A stretch of DNA of 64,000 nucleotides from Euonymus europaeus (Eukaryota > Streptophyta > Magnoliopsida > Celastrales > Celastraceae). A program made the position numbers and the translations under genes. The DNA is taken from positions 8,122,001-8,186,000 of the forward strand of contig OY756964.1 of the NCBI GenBank assembly GCA_963580455.1. The letters run 5' to 3'. Under the pieces are notes generated by a model that saw only the letters and a list, made by a program, of their open reading frames with translations, was not told where the DNA came from and made no database searches. Positions within the stretch are counted from its first letter, which is position 1; each line of letters begins with the position of its first letter. Shown here one piece after another: positions 10,521-23,114 of the stretch.

Positions 10521-10729
10521 CTTTGTGTTTTCTCCTGACTTGAGTGTTGGAGCGCTTACGCTAAAGAACACTCTCTAGAGAGCTCTTAGCTCACGTTTTC
10601 TCATTCTCATAGGGAAGGACAGACTTGAGAAGATCATTCTATAGCGAGAAACGTTTAACTCATCTGAGAAGACCTAGTTTGACCATATTTTGATATGTAA
10701 TCTAAGCAAGCGAGTTTAGAACGTCATCA
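10521..10729. other. spacer, possibly upstream part of the antisense ORF
   Basis: No clear coding frame. It contains an overlapping ACACTCTCTAGAGAG palindromic stretch near 10568. It lies between the antisense ORF and the Tat LTR piece. Confidence 0.3.
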
Positions 10730-11985
10730 AAGCTATTAGAAGCATATAGGCATTTATGTTTTATTTATGTAGATGGTGAATGTTTAGATTGCATGCTTAG
10801 GATTTTAATATTATGCCATGATTGGATGATGCATGCTGCGATTGTTTGTATATTACTTGTCATGCCTTAAAAACAATGCAACGCTGTTAGTTTTAGATTT
10901 AATCTAAGCCGTCTAACCCTAATAAATGTATCAAGACTAATTATGAAATGCTTGTATTTTGCTTAAATACTAAGAAGCCATCAATAGATTGGGGTTGGTT
11001 CCATTGTGATTCATCTAGAATACTTGATTTTCATGGAACCATAATTCAAACATTCTTTAGAGATTAGGATAATTTATTTGGGGTCTCAAAAGGGGTTTAA
11101 AGATATTTGGGTCATCCAATCTTAAATGAATTTTGTTTTCATAAAAATAATGGTTGTAAGTATGACTTCAAATGACTTATTTGTTGATTGTGGATTCTTT
11201 TGATGCATCAACCGAATCCCCAAAGTTTACATTAGTATTCCTTTTTCAAAATTATCATAAGTCATTCCAAGTCGGATTTTTCATCCATTCCTAAAAAACT
11301 TTTGACCAAGTTGAGAATAACCCCAATTATCCCGAACATCCTTTCTAAAATCTTCAAGGCCCACACCAAGTGAAAATTTTCATCTTAGATCCGAATCCTT
11401 TCAAAACTTTTTTGCCCAAGCCGAGAATGACACCAATGATTCCATACACCTTTTTTAAATCTTCAAAACCCACTATAAGTAAGTAGGATTTTTCATCCAA
11501 TCCTGCCCAAAATATTTTTGGTCAAGCTAAGAATTGCTCCAGTGATCCTCTGCCCCCTTTTTAAATCTTCAAAATCCAATCTAAGTGGGGTTTTTTTCAT
11601 CCGAATCAATCTCAAAACCAAATCGGAATTTTTTTAAAACCAAAATGCCACAACATTAATGGACCAAGCCTCACTCAATAGGAACATTGACTTCTATCAG
11701 ACATAGAAGATCATTAAAATAATTGGGACATACAATCATTTTTCCGAAACAAATTTGAGCAAAAAAGGAGAACAATTTTAAGGCAATAGTTTTCGGGATT
11801 TGTGGGGAGCCTAACATCTTCCTCATACTCAATAGATCTCCATACTCATTTCCTTTTCCATAGACCAAAACAGGTGTCGAATTGCATCCTAATTTCCTTT
11901 CCGATAGACCAAAACAGGTTTCGAATTGCATCCTAAAAATCAATTGGTGGCAACTTCATTTTTTCATGCCGATTACTTCAATAAG
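10730..11985 (+). repeat. Tat/Ogre LTR, 3' part
   Basis: It aligns by eye with 34680-36122: shared GTTTAGATTGCATGCTTAGG, TTTGATGCATCAACCGAATC, a minisatellite, GGGAGCCTAACATCTTCCTC and ATTGGTGGCAACTTCATTTT near the end. The first ~2 kb of the LTR, present at 32614, is missing here. Within it, a 46-bp stretch (CCATAGACCAAAACAGGTGT...) is tandemly doubled at about 11857-11940. No genes; the ORF at 11671-11943 (minus) is a chance frame. Confidence 0.8.
11240..11625 (+). repeat. Minisatellite in Tat LTR, about 3.5 units
   Basis: Units of about 105-115 bp each contain a GGATTTTTCATCC start and a GACCAAGTTGAGAAT or GCCCAAGCCGAGAATGA core. The array is more diverged than the related one at 35140-35830. 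Confidence 0.7.
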
Positions 11986-12019
11986 TTTGAATCTAGTTCT
12001 AGCCATTTGTAAAAAAAAT

Positions 12020-13640
12020 ACCTGGTATGCAAAGATTGAGGAAGGAGTCATTTGGAGTTGAACATGAAAGATGAGAAAGCTCACGGATGGGTGCTCAAAT
12101 CAACACTTCAAACTTTTTGAAGTTTGTTCATACCTCTCCGAAGACGATGGAGCAAAATCAACAAAAATTCAATATGCTAAACGTGGTGAATGCTCAAAAT
12201 GTGAGAACACCTCCGAAGCGAAGGTATGGAAATTCTTATCATTTTGGCCGCATTACTCAACACTTCTATATGAGGCAAAGTCCACAAAGATATGATTAAG
12301 GTAGTTTCATTCTCATTTATCACTATTGTGGAATCAAGAGACGTATTCATCCACATTTCCATAAATTGTATGAAATGTCAATGTGATACATGTCTAGAAT
12401 GACTAATGTTGAGTAAGTATGGAAGAAGAAATTTTTGCAGAACTGTTTCAATCGCTAGCTGAAGATGCTACTCAGAATAGGTTACCTAGAACGTTACCTA
12501 GAAAGCTATTTGTGGCAAAACAACCTACACAAGCACCTCAAGCAAGAAAATGATGAGTCAAGAGTTCTGAATTTAGGTGCATGTTTTTCCAGACAACATT
12601 GACTGAATTCAATACTAATTCTTGGTATCTGGATAGTGGTTGTTCAAGGAATATGAGTTGCAACAAATCTTTGTTTACATCTTTTGAGTCTTATGATGGC
12701 GGAAAGGTAATTTTTGGTGATGGTAGTAAAACTAAAGTAAAAGATACGGGTATGATAAGAGATTTTAATGACTACATCTTAAACAATGCTATTTATGTTG
12801 AAGGTCTCAAAGCCAACTTGATAAGTACTGGTCATTTGTGTGATTCAAAATTCTCATACTTGCATCTTAAAAGGAAAGAGATATTTGGAGAATTGTTATA
12901 TGATCCCAAACAAATCAAGTCTTTCATGAATACGTCAGACAGGTTATGACATGAAAGACAAAGGCACCTCAACTATGAAGACTTGAAGAAATTTTCAAAT
13001 AAAGAGGTAATATGAGGAATGCTAAGGACCGGCTCAACAAATGGCGTGTGTGGTACGTGCCAACATGGTAAGCAAACCAAGGTACCACACAAGAAGGTAA
13101 GTAGTGTTAACTCTTCAACACCATTTGAAATATTTCACATGGATCTTATCTTATGGGACCTACCCAAGTTGAAAGTCTCAAGAGTAAGAAGTATATACTT
13201 GTTGTGGTAGATGAACATTCAAGATACTCATGGACAAGTTTTTGCGCGACAAAACAATAACATTTGATGCTTTTATGATTTGTATATTTTCTTGCCAAAT
13301 GAGAAGAAAGATGATGATTTTCATTTGACTATAATTAAATCAAATCATGGAACTGAGTATGAAAATGCTAAATTTTATATTTTTCCATAAATGTTGGAAT
13401 CAAACACAAGTTCTTTGCCCCAGAGACACCACAACGGAATGATATAGTGGAGAAGAAAAATTAGGTCCTTCCAAAAATGGCAAGAAGTACGATGCATAAA
13501 AAGGATATTACACAAATATTTTTGACCAAAGAGGTAAACACTTTATATTACATCTCAAATCAATTTCATGTGAGATAAGAAACAAAACTCACGTGTTATG
13601 AACTCTGGGAATGAAAGAAGCCCACGGTTGTAATACTTGA
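12020..13640 (+). pseudogene. Sirevirus-type Ty1/copia gag-protease-integrase remnant
   Basis: At 12087-12370 is the end of gag: RRYGNSYHFGRITQHFY and a ruined zinc knuckle (YHYCGIKRRIHPHFHK), clearly related to the gag at 60421-60560. At 12581-12949 is the protease, with the active-site block WYLDSGCSRNMS and then a VEGLKANLIST block. The GAG-preintegrase segment (RHLNYEDLKKF, CGTCQHGKQTK) follows after a stop at 12947. The integrase core is only partly readable (KSNHGTEYENAKF) and stops at about 13635. Stops and frameshifts throughout. RT and RNase H are absent. Confidence 0.85.
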
Positions 13641-15429
13641 ATTTTGTCCAAGGATTATTTTTGTTTTGTTTTTATTTTATTTTAGTTTATTTGAATATTT
13701 GTCATGCATTTATTGTATGCTATATTTTTAATTACCCTATTAATCTTTCTTAGTCAAGCCCAAAAACCCAAGCTCGTAAGGCCACTTAAACAAACAAAAC
13801 CAAAGTCCAAAGACCAACCTAATTCTCAACCCATTTTCTTTCATAAGTCCAAAACCCAATTTGCCCATCCACAGCCATAAAACCAAAGTTCGTTCATTAT
13901 TTAAATAACAAAAAATCTTGTCCAAACTTTTGTCACAAAAGCCCAAGCCAACAACCATTTGTTAGAGCTAAATCTAGTCCAAACTTTCGTCACAAAAGCT
14001 CAAGCCAATAACCCATTTGCTAGAGCTAAACCTAGCCCAAACAAATTGTCCCAGAAAAAGGAGATTTAAAAGGTGAACAAATGAAACAGTAGAGGGAGGA
14101 GGAATTCATATCAAAGAAGCATAGGGAGAGAGAGGGAAACTCATGAGAAGTTGTTTTGAGGTTTAGGAGAGAGGACAAAGGTTTTTTGGGTGAACAACAA
14201 AGAAGAAAAGCGGAGGGAGATAAGAATCAACATAGAGGTTTTAAGAGAAAGAAAAAATGAGAGGATTTTCTATGTTTTAGAAGGAGAGGTTTTGGTTTTT
14301 AGAGGGAAAAGATGACAAGAAGAGTGAGATTTTATTTTTCTAGATTTTGATTTTTGGTTCTTATTTGTTTCTCTGAGAAATCAATTAGAACGTAATATTC
14401 ACCTCTGTTTCCTCTGCTCATTTCATTTCTATATTTTTGAATCTTGTTTATCACATCTTTTGGATAAGGCTTTGTTTGATCAAAGAAGGACCGTTTTCCC
14501 TTCGCGAGTCTAAACCTCTTGTTAATAAATAGAATAATATTCTCAAAGACTTGTTGAATACAAAACATCCTCATAGACAAAATCTTTAAATAAATAGAAA
14601 AAAAGATTTGAACGATTATTCTAGAATGCTAGAGAGAATAGCAAAGCTCTCTATTTTGTATTATCATCAACTTCGTCCATCAAAAAACCAAAAGGCGCAC
14701 ACACGACACATAACAAAAACACACCTAACACACGCAGTACCAACAAGTCAACAAAACCTTAAATACAAGTTACTCAATACCTCTATGTAGGGTAAAGCAT
14801 TCTTGAATCTTTTCATCAAGACATTATCCATCCCATCCCCTCTTGTATTTTCCATTTCTGTAAATATGTGTAACTATTGTTTCTATATTCATTTTCCTCT
14901 TTTATGTATAGATTTTGGACAGAAAGAACCCGATGAAGGGTTGATTTATGTTCAAAGGAACTCTTGCCTTTTGAAACCAAAAACCCATGGGTCTAGGGTT
15001 TTGGCAAACCATGTTGTCTATAGTACTATACATTTTATATTTTGTCTTCACATGCTTGTTGGCCTATTTGTTTTTTTTTTCTTCAAATTTCTAAGCTCTC
15101 TATGAAGTTCCATTTTTGTCTCTATTGGTTTTAGTCATTCGCGTATGAATTTGGTATAGAAACCCTATGATGACTGATCTATGATATGAAAATTAATTGT
15201 CTATTGTGTCCATGAAACCATTGGCCTAAGGTTTTCCCAAAATGCAATGTCTGCTTTTTTTTTTATCATACTAGTGTTGGATTTTTGGTGTATTTTTCTC
15301 TGTCAAACATTTTGTTACGGGATGTCATTGTCCTCCAAAAAAGTTGTATTCATATGATTTGCACTTTGGGTGTGGGGTCTTTTGTTTGAAAAATGGAAAA
15401 GTTTGATTTGGGGAGGGCCTTAAGAAAGT
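13641..15429. other. LTR-like non-coding DNA
   Basis: No gene supported. The start, TTGTAATACTTGAATTTTGTCC at about 13636, and the GCCCAA-rich first 400 bp resemble a Tat LTR start. A 57-bp tandem duplication (TCCAAACTTTTGTCACAAAAGC and its copy) is at 13921-14040. A purine-rich tract is at 14080-14310. The ORFs at 14332-14580 (minus), 14608-14790 and 14803-15105 show no known domain. Confidence 0.4.
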
Positions 15430-15800
15430 GTTAGACATCTTCTGAGGAGAGATGATTAACGAATTAACGGCTTGGTTATTAGTGGCTATTTGGGTTGTTA
15501 TGTTGGTTAGGCTGTCCAGGTCAGCAATCCAAGAAGGTTGATTCCAACGTTGTATGGCAAAAGCAAGAGGATAGAAGAAAATTGTAGGGCTGAAGTTACT
15601 AGTTCAACAAATATAAATATAGAGTTGTAACACTAGGCGAATAGTTGGATTTTGGTATTCTTGAATGTTCTTCCTCTCCAGAGATTACGATCTCTGAGAG
15701 TATTTCTTCTTGTATTGTTCTCTTTCGAATTGAATTCATTCAATATACGTCTATTGGATTGTTTTCATAGTTGTATTCTTGTAAATCATATAAAGAAACA
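15430..15800 (+). repeat. Probable copia LTR piece
   Basis: It has a TATA-like TATAAATAT (15612-15620), followed about 40-110 bp later by a CT-rich stretch and GAGAGTATTTCTTCTTGTAT, the look of an R/U5 region in plant copia LTRs. No partner LTR was found. It directly precedes the MULE ORF. Confidence 0.35.
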
Positions 15801-15814
15801 TTGAGGAAGATATT

Positions 15815-18800
15815 ATGGATGTGGTTAGTCTGCTACTACTTTATCTGTGCCAATCTCTTTCTCTCTCAATAAATAGAAACATTGTTGGATGGGGCTTCAT
15901 GGAGTACATTGAAGATTGGGTAGGTATGAAGGATTATAATTGGTCAAAATCCATCTTGAACAACTTGATGGAATCAATTAGGAAGCATACAAGCAATCCT
16001 GTCAATGTGACAGTTTGTCTGACGCTACTATTGATAAGCAATATTATTAAACTTTACTATCTACTATTCAATTACAATTATCAAAATTCTAATAATGATT
16101 TTTTTTACTTTTCAATATTAGTTTTATGAGCACACCACCAAAATAACATCATCGCATAATGGACAATTCCTAATGTTCCTAAAATGGGACCTTAGTTTCT
16201 TTAACAATAACTTCAAGAGGGAAATCCTGGAAAAACTAACGACAAATAAGGTAAAATTCATCTCACTACTCACATAAAACATACAATATTTTCTTATGAT
16301 TTTGGTGGATCCCCTTTATTTAAGTCATATTTCCTCCAAATCATTAACAATTTCCTCTATTTGAACCAAATTTCCTCTAAATCATACATATTTCTTCCAC
16401 TATAGCTAACTACTTAATTCATCATTCAAGTTATTAAAGGTGACCCTGTGCCAACCAAAGAAGAAAAGCCACATATGGAAGAGGCAAAACAAGAAATAAA
16501 GTGGAAGACTCGAGTGAATAATCAAGAAATAGTAGTGACAATGACAATTTAGAACAAGAAACAAATAAGGTGAAAGACACTTTTGTAGACCCAAGAACCA
16601 ATTTCAACAATGACAACTCACAACACTCAAACACAAATGTCAGTCCCAGTAGGACAATGAGTGACAGACTAGCATGTGAGTATCAATCATTATCCAATAA
16701 CGATGGTGAAAGCTACAAAATATCAGTTCGACAAAATGTTGACAATGAGAATGCTATTATCAATGTAGGAATAGCCATATCCAATGAAATGGAAGTTGAT
16801 CAAGTGAGTAACATGAAGAAGATGGACAAGAGTGATGAAGATCAGCTAATGCTTAATGTTGATGATCATACTGCATTCCTTGATGTACCAATAGTAGTGA
16901 GTACTGAATTACAGCCAGAAATAAACAATGAGCAAACTGTGAAAGAGAAAGAGGGCATTGATGCACTGAACAAAGAAATAGAAAATACCAGACAAATTGT
17001 TAAAGCATTGGAAAAGTAAATAGAGGGATACCAAGCACATAAACTGAAACTATAAGAAGAAAATGATGACCTAATAAAACAGTTGGAGGAAAAGGTTGCG
17101 GAATTGGTAGAAAGAAATGGCAACAATGAGCAATATGCAAAAGAGAATGAGGTCATTGATGCACTTGATAAAGAACCATAAATTACAAGAGAAATGAATA
17201 AAAACTTGGAGAAGGAAATGCAAGGATACCAAGCTCAAATTCTGAAACTACAAGAAAACAATAATGACCTAGTAGAAAAGGTTCCAACATTGGCAGAAAC
17301 AAATGATAATAATACAAAAATTCATGCAAAAAGGGAAAAATCAAAAGAGAAAAAGAAGAAGCCGAGAGCAGAATTAGAAGAATCATGAAATGAGAACACA
17401 ATGCTAAAAATGAAGTTGCAATCAAAGAAGAAGAAAAAATAGAAAGCTAAAGGCTGAATTAGCAGGTACTGAAAAAACACCTCAAATGACAGAATTTCCT
17501 TCTAAAAAAGAAGCAAAAACAACAACAAAGGAAGAATTGCATATTCAATTGCCAAAATTGAGAACAATAACTTAGACACTTGTGAGGAATATAAAAACAA
17601 GGTCAAGAATAAGGAATGAAGATCCTGAATTTCACTATTTTCTAAAAATGAAAATGAAAGAAGGAAAGCAAGAAGGAAAGAAATGAATGTTGAAGGATGG
17701 AGATGAAAACGAGGACAAAATCATTGACGTTGATGATTATGTCCCAAATTCTGAAAATGTTACCAAGAAGCGAAAGACAACGCCACTGAAAATAGCTATT
17801 GAAGGTGACATTGTTCTAGTTGTTATGGATGATAATGCCAAAAAAATTTCTCAAAGAAATTGAAGAAAAGAAAGGAACAAAGTAATAACCCTGAATTTTA
17901 TATTTATTGATATAAGTTTTGATTCCTATAAAATTGCAATTAACTACAATTTTTTTTGTGCAATACAATAATTTGGTCATATCACATAGTAGTAACCCTC
18001 CACGACATAAATGTTCTAAGAACAAATAACGAATTTACAAACAGTGTATGTCAATTTCTTCTAAATCCCATAACTACCTCTTAATTATATAATTTTCACT
18101 AAATATTGTAAGTTCTTATGGTTCGTATGAACAATCCTTTCAATAATCATACTAATTTATTTTCATATCACAGTTTCCTTTGAATCCCATAATTGCCTCT
18201 GAATCCCACAATTCCCTTTGAATCACATAATTCTCATTGAATCTTATAAGTTCCTCTAGTTTGTATGAATAACATTTCAATAATGATACTAATTTATTTT
18301 CATATCATTAGTGGATATGCCGAGATCCTAATGAGAAGGCATAAAGAAGCCCCTGAATTTTCAATGTTCACCAATGGCATGCCAATAGTCCATACAAGTT
18401 CAGTTATGGTTAGTATATAATTATAGTTTCTTATTAGATTTTCTTGCATGTATAATAACAACTAATTCACACACACACATGATTGCTAAAAGAAATTCAT
18501 CAAGAAGAAAGATGAGAAATACTTGAAAGTATTTGTGGAAACCAAATTGAGGGAGGAAATTAATGTTGATAACAACTTGATCATGCCATTAAATTACAAT
18601 GGACGCAAAAACTCAAGAAGCCATTGGATGCTACTTGTACCATGGAGAATAAATTTGGGGACATTATAATTCAATTCTACCAAGGAACAAAAATAGTTGA
18701 GATCGATATTGGAAGGATGCACAAACAATGGTGAGATGATTAAATAATGTTACTATATCATTAAGTATTATAATAAAATTACCATATGTAAATTTTCCAA

Positions 18801-19175
18801 CTATTATCTATTTAAAAATTATAATATAAACTGCTTGTTCATCTACAGATTGATTACTACAATAGCTTACGACATTTAACAAATAGCAAAAAAAATACCC
18901 TCTGCAAACAATATGAAAAATACCACAATAGCCTGCATCATCATAATTATATTACTCAAACTTTTTAAATAATAATATATAGGCTGTTAATTCTAATCCT
19001 AATACGTTACTAAACTAAATTATGTAGAGTTGATTGTGGAACAATCTGCTTCTTAATCATGGCATGTATTTTCAAAGGTGAAGATATCACAACAAGTGTG
19101 ACTCCTACAGATTTAAGAAATCGAAGAGCCAAAATTGTGTATGATTTCATATTGGACATAGGAACAACATAGATA
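15815..19175 (+). pseudogene. ULP1-protease-like gene of the MULE, multi-exon, decayed
   Basis: Exon A (15815 to about 16020) reads VGWGFMEYIEDWVGMKDYNW, then SILNNLMESI, like a plant mobile domain or aminotransferase-like segment. The middle exons (about 16430-17440) form a K/E-rich coiled coil with a doubled block (LNKEIENTRQIVKALEK; LDKEPxITREMNKNLEK). The C48 domain begins near 18310 (AEILMRRHKEAPEF), continues LIMPLNYNGRK and SHWMLLV (His codon 18622-18624), and ends with RVDCGTICFLIMACIF (Cys codon 19035-19037). His and Cys are visible; the Asp region is frameshifted. Family role: SUMO/ubiquitin-like peptidase. Stops at 17017, 17052 and 17179 suggest inactivity or mis-read introns. Confidence 0.65.
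16430..17445 (+). repeat. Internal duplication in the coiled-coil part
   Basis: Two tandem versions of about 200 bp encode ALNKEIENTRQ...IEGYQAHKLKL and ALDKEPxITRE...MQGYQAQILKL, each followed by EENDDLI/ENNNDLV and VAELVERNGNN/VPTLAETNDNN. The copies are at about 16960-17130 and 17155-17320. Confidence 0.65.
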
Positions 19176-19659
19176 TATTGAAATTATTAGCCAAATTGAT
19201 GATGACATAGCATCAAAATTGAAACGAATCGAGTCTCTAAAAGAATACATAAAACTCATTTTGTCATTGATTTATAAACACTTTTGATAAGAAGAACTGT
19301 ACATTACTATTGTTTTGTAACGATACCCTTTAATTAAAGAAAATGGATGTCAAATACTAGACATAATAGGTATGCCTGTAATTTTGGCAATGTTGACATG
19401 ATCTTAGTTTTATAATGCTATAAATCCCTCTAGAAGTCTAAGAAATCCTTTGTAACTCACACAAATTATTTGAACTTCCAGAAATTTTCTTGATTTGATA
19501 AAAATCCTCTGAGTTTGTTAGAAATCCTTTGAAATATGTACCTCCAGCCTATCAACAATTTCTACAGACAACGAGGATAAATTTAAAATAATTGACACTC
19601 AAATTAGCAACATTAACATTCCACAACAAATGGCAATAATAAAAAGCTAAACACTAATA

Positions 19660-19850
19660 CACTTTAACTCAAAACCCTAAAACTCTTTAACCCTAAACTA
19701 TCCTAAAACCCTTTAGTCCTAAATCCTAACCCTAAAACTCGTTTTTAATCCTAAAACCCTTGAACACTTTAACCCTAAAATCCTACCCTAAACCCTATTT
19801 AACCTAAACCATAAATCCTAAAACACTAAACCTTAGAAATCATATGTAAT
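19660..19850 (+). repeat. Degenerate telomere-like (CCCTAAA) tract
   Basis: More than ten scattered copies or near copies of CCCTAAA/CCTAAAC occur here (for example AACCCTAAAACTCTTTAACC, AATCCTACCCTAAACCCTAT). It lies midway between the two convergent MULE genes. It is much too degenerate to be a young telomere insertion. Confidence 0.6.
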
Positions 19851-20414
19851 TCTAAGAAACCTTAGAATTCTTAGAAATTATCTGTAAATCATAAAATCCT
19901 CTGAATTTCATAGAATCCTTTGAATTTAGTTTTTTTTAACATATTGAATTTTGTATTACTGCTATGTATAAAAATCCTTTGGAACTCTTACAAATCCTCT
20001 ATAATTCACACAAATCATTTGTACTTGACAGAAGTCATCTGAAATATGTAGCTCTAGCCCAAATTACATGTCAATTACTTCTACATACACAAATAATAAA
20101 ATTTGAAATAGTTTACACTCAAATCAGTACACATTAATATTCCAGTACAAAAATTACCTTAAAAATGAAAAAAATCGTGTTTGAAAAATGTAAAGTTATA
20201 ATTATCCCCTAAAACATAACCAGATGCAGTTCTTATACAAATAATAATTCACAATTTTTCAAAATGAAATCTAAAATCAATTAATCATATCTTAGCAGTA
20301 ACAGATCTCCTATTATGATTAGTTAAACAACCACACCTACCATACCTAAATCTCTTGAAAATAATCTCTCTACATGAAGGAATCCTCTTGTTCCTTGGTA
20401 TACCAGGCTGCGTT

Positions 20415-22649
20415 TTACACAATGGAGGGAGAAGCATTTAAAAGCCTAAAATCTAGCTTGCTAAAAGTTGACATAGAAAAAATAGGATGGGAATAACTGT
20501 GGATATAAGATTGAGCATGAAAGTAACTTTCAACAAAATCTAAAGGCTTATCAGTGCTCTTCTGTAAAGTTGTGATGCCATGTGAACTTGGAAAACTGTT
20601 GTGTTGCCACTGACCACATGAACATGTATGTGAAGCAATATCAACCACCATCAAAGGATACGAATGAACCTCAAGAATATGATCATGGGATGAGCTCACA
20701 ATCCAAGCACAACTCTCTTTCAAGCTAATGTTATATCTTTTATCCATTTCAGTACATAACATCGACATCCACTTCAAGGCAGCAATTTTCTTACCCGACA
20801 TTTGATTCATCAGTTATAATCAATCATATCAGTGATTGGTAAATGATGATAATCTCAAATTTGAGAGTTGAATGACTCGGCAGCATTCGAACACATCTCT
20901 CCATAATGTCTACCCATGAAATACGCATTACTTCAGTTCTAAAAAAAGAATATCATTTAGATAATCCACTACTATACTCCCGCCCTCATTCTTTAAATCA
21001 GTTAACTTCATATGAAACATCTCTTTAGTTGGAGCATAAGCACATTCATGAAACTTATAAACCAACCTCTCCCATAAAACATTGGTTGAACCCCTCAACT
21101 TGTGCTTCAAATTATTTTGTAGATGTTGTAGACAAAATGAATGAAAAAAAATTGGAAATAATTTCGACAAAATGAAACAAACATGATCCGATAAAACAAT
21201 AGCCAATTTCTCAAGAAAGCATGACCAATTATTCATGTCCTTAGTGTGAACAATAGCAAAAGCAACAAGAAACAAGCCTACAAACAAAGATAGAGAGTAA
21301 ATAAGCACAAAATGAAAATTCACTAAACGATAAAGAAATCCTCTAAATCAGATAGAAATCCTCAGAAAATTGGACATATACATTAATAAAAGTGATGACC
21401 AATATGTAAAATTGATTAAAATTTTTAATGATTATAGCAAAATAACAATTATTAACCACAGAAAATGTAAAAAATGTAAAAATATTAACTATAAATAATG
21501 AATACTTACCTTAATTGCCATCCTTATTAGTCACAGATAGAAGATTGTCCTTGTACTTCCATTTCACAAATGTACCATCTAAGAACAACATTGGACGATA
21601 GTAATTGAAACCACTAATACAAGCACCAAATGCAATGAAACATCATTTAAATTGTCCAGTAACTCAATCACAATCAACGGAAAAATGACTCGTCGATCCA
21701 TACATTTTGCTTCATCAAAATACCAATGCAACTGATCAAATGATGAAGCAATATCTCCAAACATTTCCTTCTTAGCTTTCTCTAAACTAGACCAAGCAAC
21801 ATGGTAACTAACTTCAAGACCATAAATCGTCTTAAACTCATAAACAATATCAATCAGATGTGTTAGAGGCTTTCCACGAACTTGTTCAAGTATTAGTTTA
21901 GAGACATCATCATAGCTCATCCTTGAATTTTTAGAAGTCCTCATAGCAACACCACATGTATGAACATTATTCAAAGTTCTAATATATACATATCCATTTG
22001 ACTTCTCAACCGATGCATAAATTCGCCACAAGCAATCCTTTGATTCCCTAAAACTACATTTTGCTGTAACTCTCTCCTTATTGTTCTTGACATATTCAAA
22101 CTTGAAACCAACCTCAATTGCATACATTGACAAAGTGGTGCAAAATTCGTGAATTCCATCTGGAAAAGCTTGACCAACCTCCCTAATAGAATCTGCCCAA
22201 CCAACACCCAACAACTCCATCTCTTGATGTCCACAGAACTTCAAAAGTAGATAATCCTCAGTAGAATTTATACATTGAACATCCATAAAAGAATCAGCAA
22301 GAATAATAGAGGAACTTACAGTTTCTTCAACTAACAATGGACCTTTATCATTAACAACCACATCAACACAATCCAAACCACCAGGATGAACCAAAATCAA
22401 CATATTTTGCATATACTCATCATTCTCCATGATACAATAACTATAACCAGGTATAGAGCACGAAAATTTCACAACCCTACCAATCAACCCAAACCACTTC
22501 CCACGAACAAATTCAACTAACATATCATAAGAAAAATCAATTGAAAGCCTCTTCATGGCAGTTTGATTACCATATTTGCAAATGAACAGAATCACTTCAG
22601 AAATTTTAATACCTAAAATTTTAAAAATATCCATTGTAAAAGACAACAT
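20415..22649 (-). pseudogene. mudrA-like: MuDR-type (MULE) transposase, decayed
   Basis: Order on the minus strand. N-terminal MuDR domain, 22200-21950: FEYVKNNKERVTAKC, CLWRIYAS, then VHTCGVAM. Start of the DDE domain, 21600-21540: RPMLFLDGTFVKWKYKDNLL (first Asp), in a different frame from the upstream ORF and preceded by a TGA near 21640. Core, 20928-21323: VAFAIVHTKDMNNWSCFLEK, VLSDHV (second Asp) and CLQHLQNN. Around 20880: SNAAESFN (final Glu). SWIM finger, 20560-20640: CSCGQWQ...SSHGI, where the third Cys has become Ser. Known role: cut-and-paste transposition. Frame breaks make it a pseudogene, although its catalytic residues persist. Confidence 0.88.
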
Positions 22650-22945
22650 TTACGTATATAATCATAAAAAATCTCTAAAACAGATTATGCACATATTTAA
22701 CACAATCAACCATATTGATGAAATTATCAAACAATATAATGCAAATAAGTTAGAAATTAAAAATGAGCGGAATCACTTCAGACATTTTAATACCTAAAAT
22801 TAAAAAAAAATGCATTGTAAAAGACAACATATACGTGTATAATCATAGAAATCATCTGAAATAGATTATGCACTTATTTAACACAATCAACCACATTGAT
22901 AAAATTATCATACAATATAATTCAAATAAATTGCAAAATAACATA
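22578..22945 (+). repeat. 184-bp tandem duplication over the mudrA 5' end
   Basis: The unit AATCACTTCAGAAATTTTAA...AAAGACAACATTTACG...GATTATGCAC is at 22588-22763 and again at 22770-22945 with scattered changes. It covers the upstream end of the mudrA frame, so a second start-like copy exists. Confidence 0.85.
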
Positions 22946-23114
22946 TATACAAGAAAAATTAAATGAAAATGGATCGGTCAAAATAAACTGTAAAAGTACA
23001 AAATCAAATATTATGTTTTAAAAATATTTAATTAAAAAAGTAATACTATTATAAATATCTATTTGAACAGAATATGAAATCAAAACCTTATTTAGAACGA
23101 AATCAAATGTACAC

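Noticed and set aside
14332..15105. ORFs of 60-100 codons in LTR-like DNA
   Set aside because: No domain, biased composition, no support from neighbours.
15815..16129. Reading this ORF as a membrane protein gene
   Set aside because: Its hydrophobic ends are probably 5' and intron sequence; only the middle block VGWGFMEYIEDW...LMESI looks coding and fits the MULE gene.
16570..17019. Independent host gene for a coiled-coil protein
   Set aside because: It continues after stops into a similar block and leads to the ULP1 domain, so it is better seen as a middle exon of the MULE cargo gene.
19660..19850. True chromosome-end telomere
   Set aside because: Repeats are degenerate, short and enclosed by a MULE on both sides.
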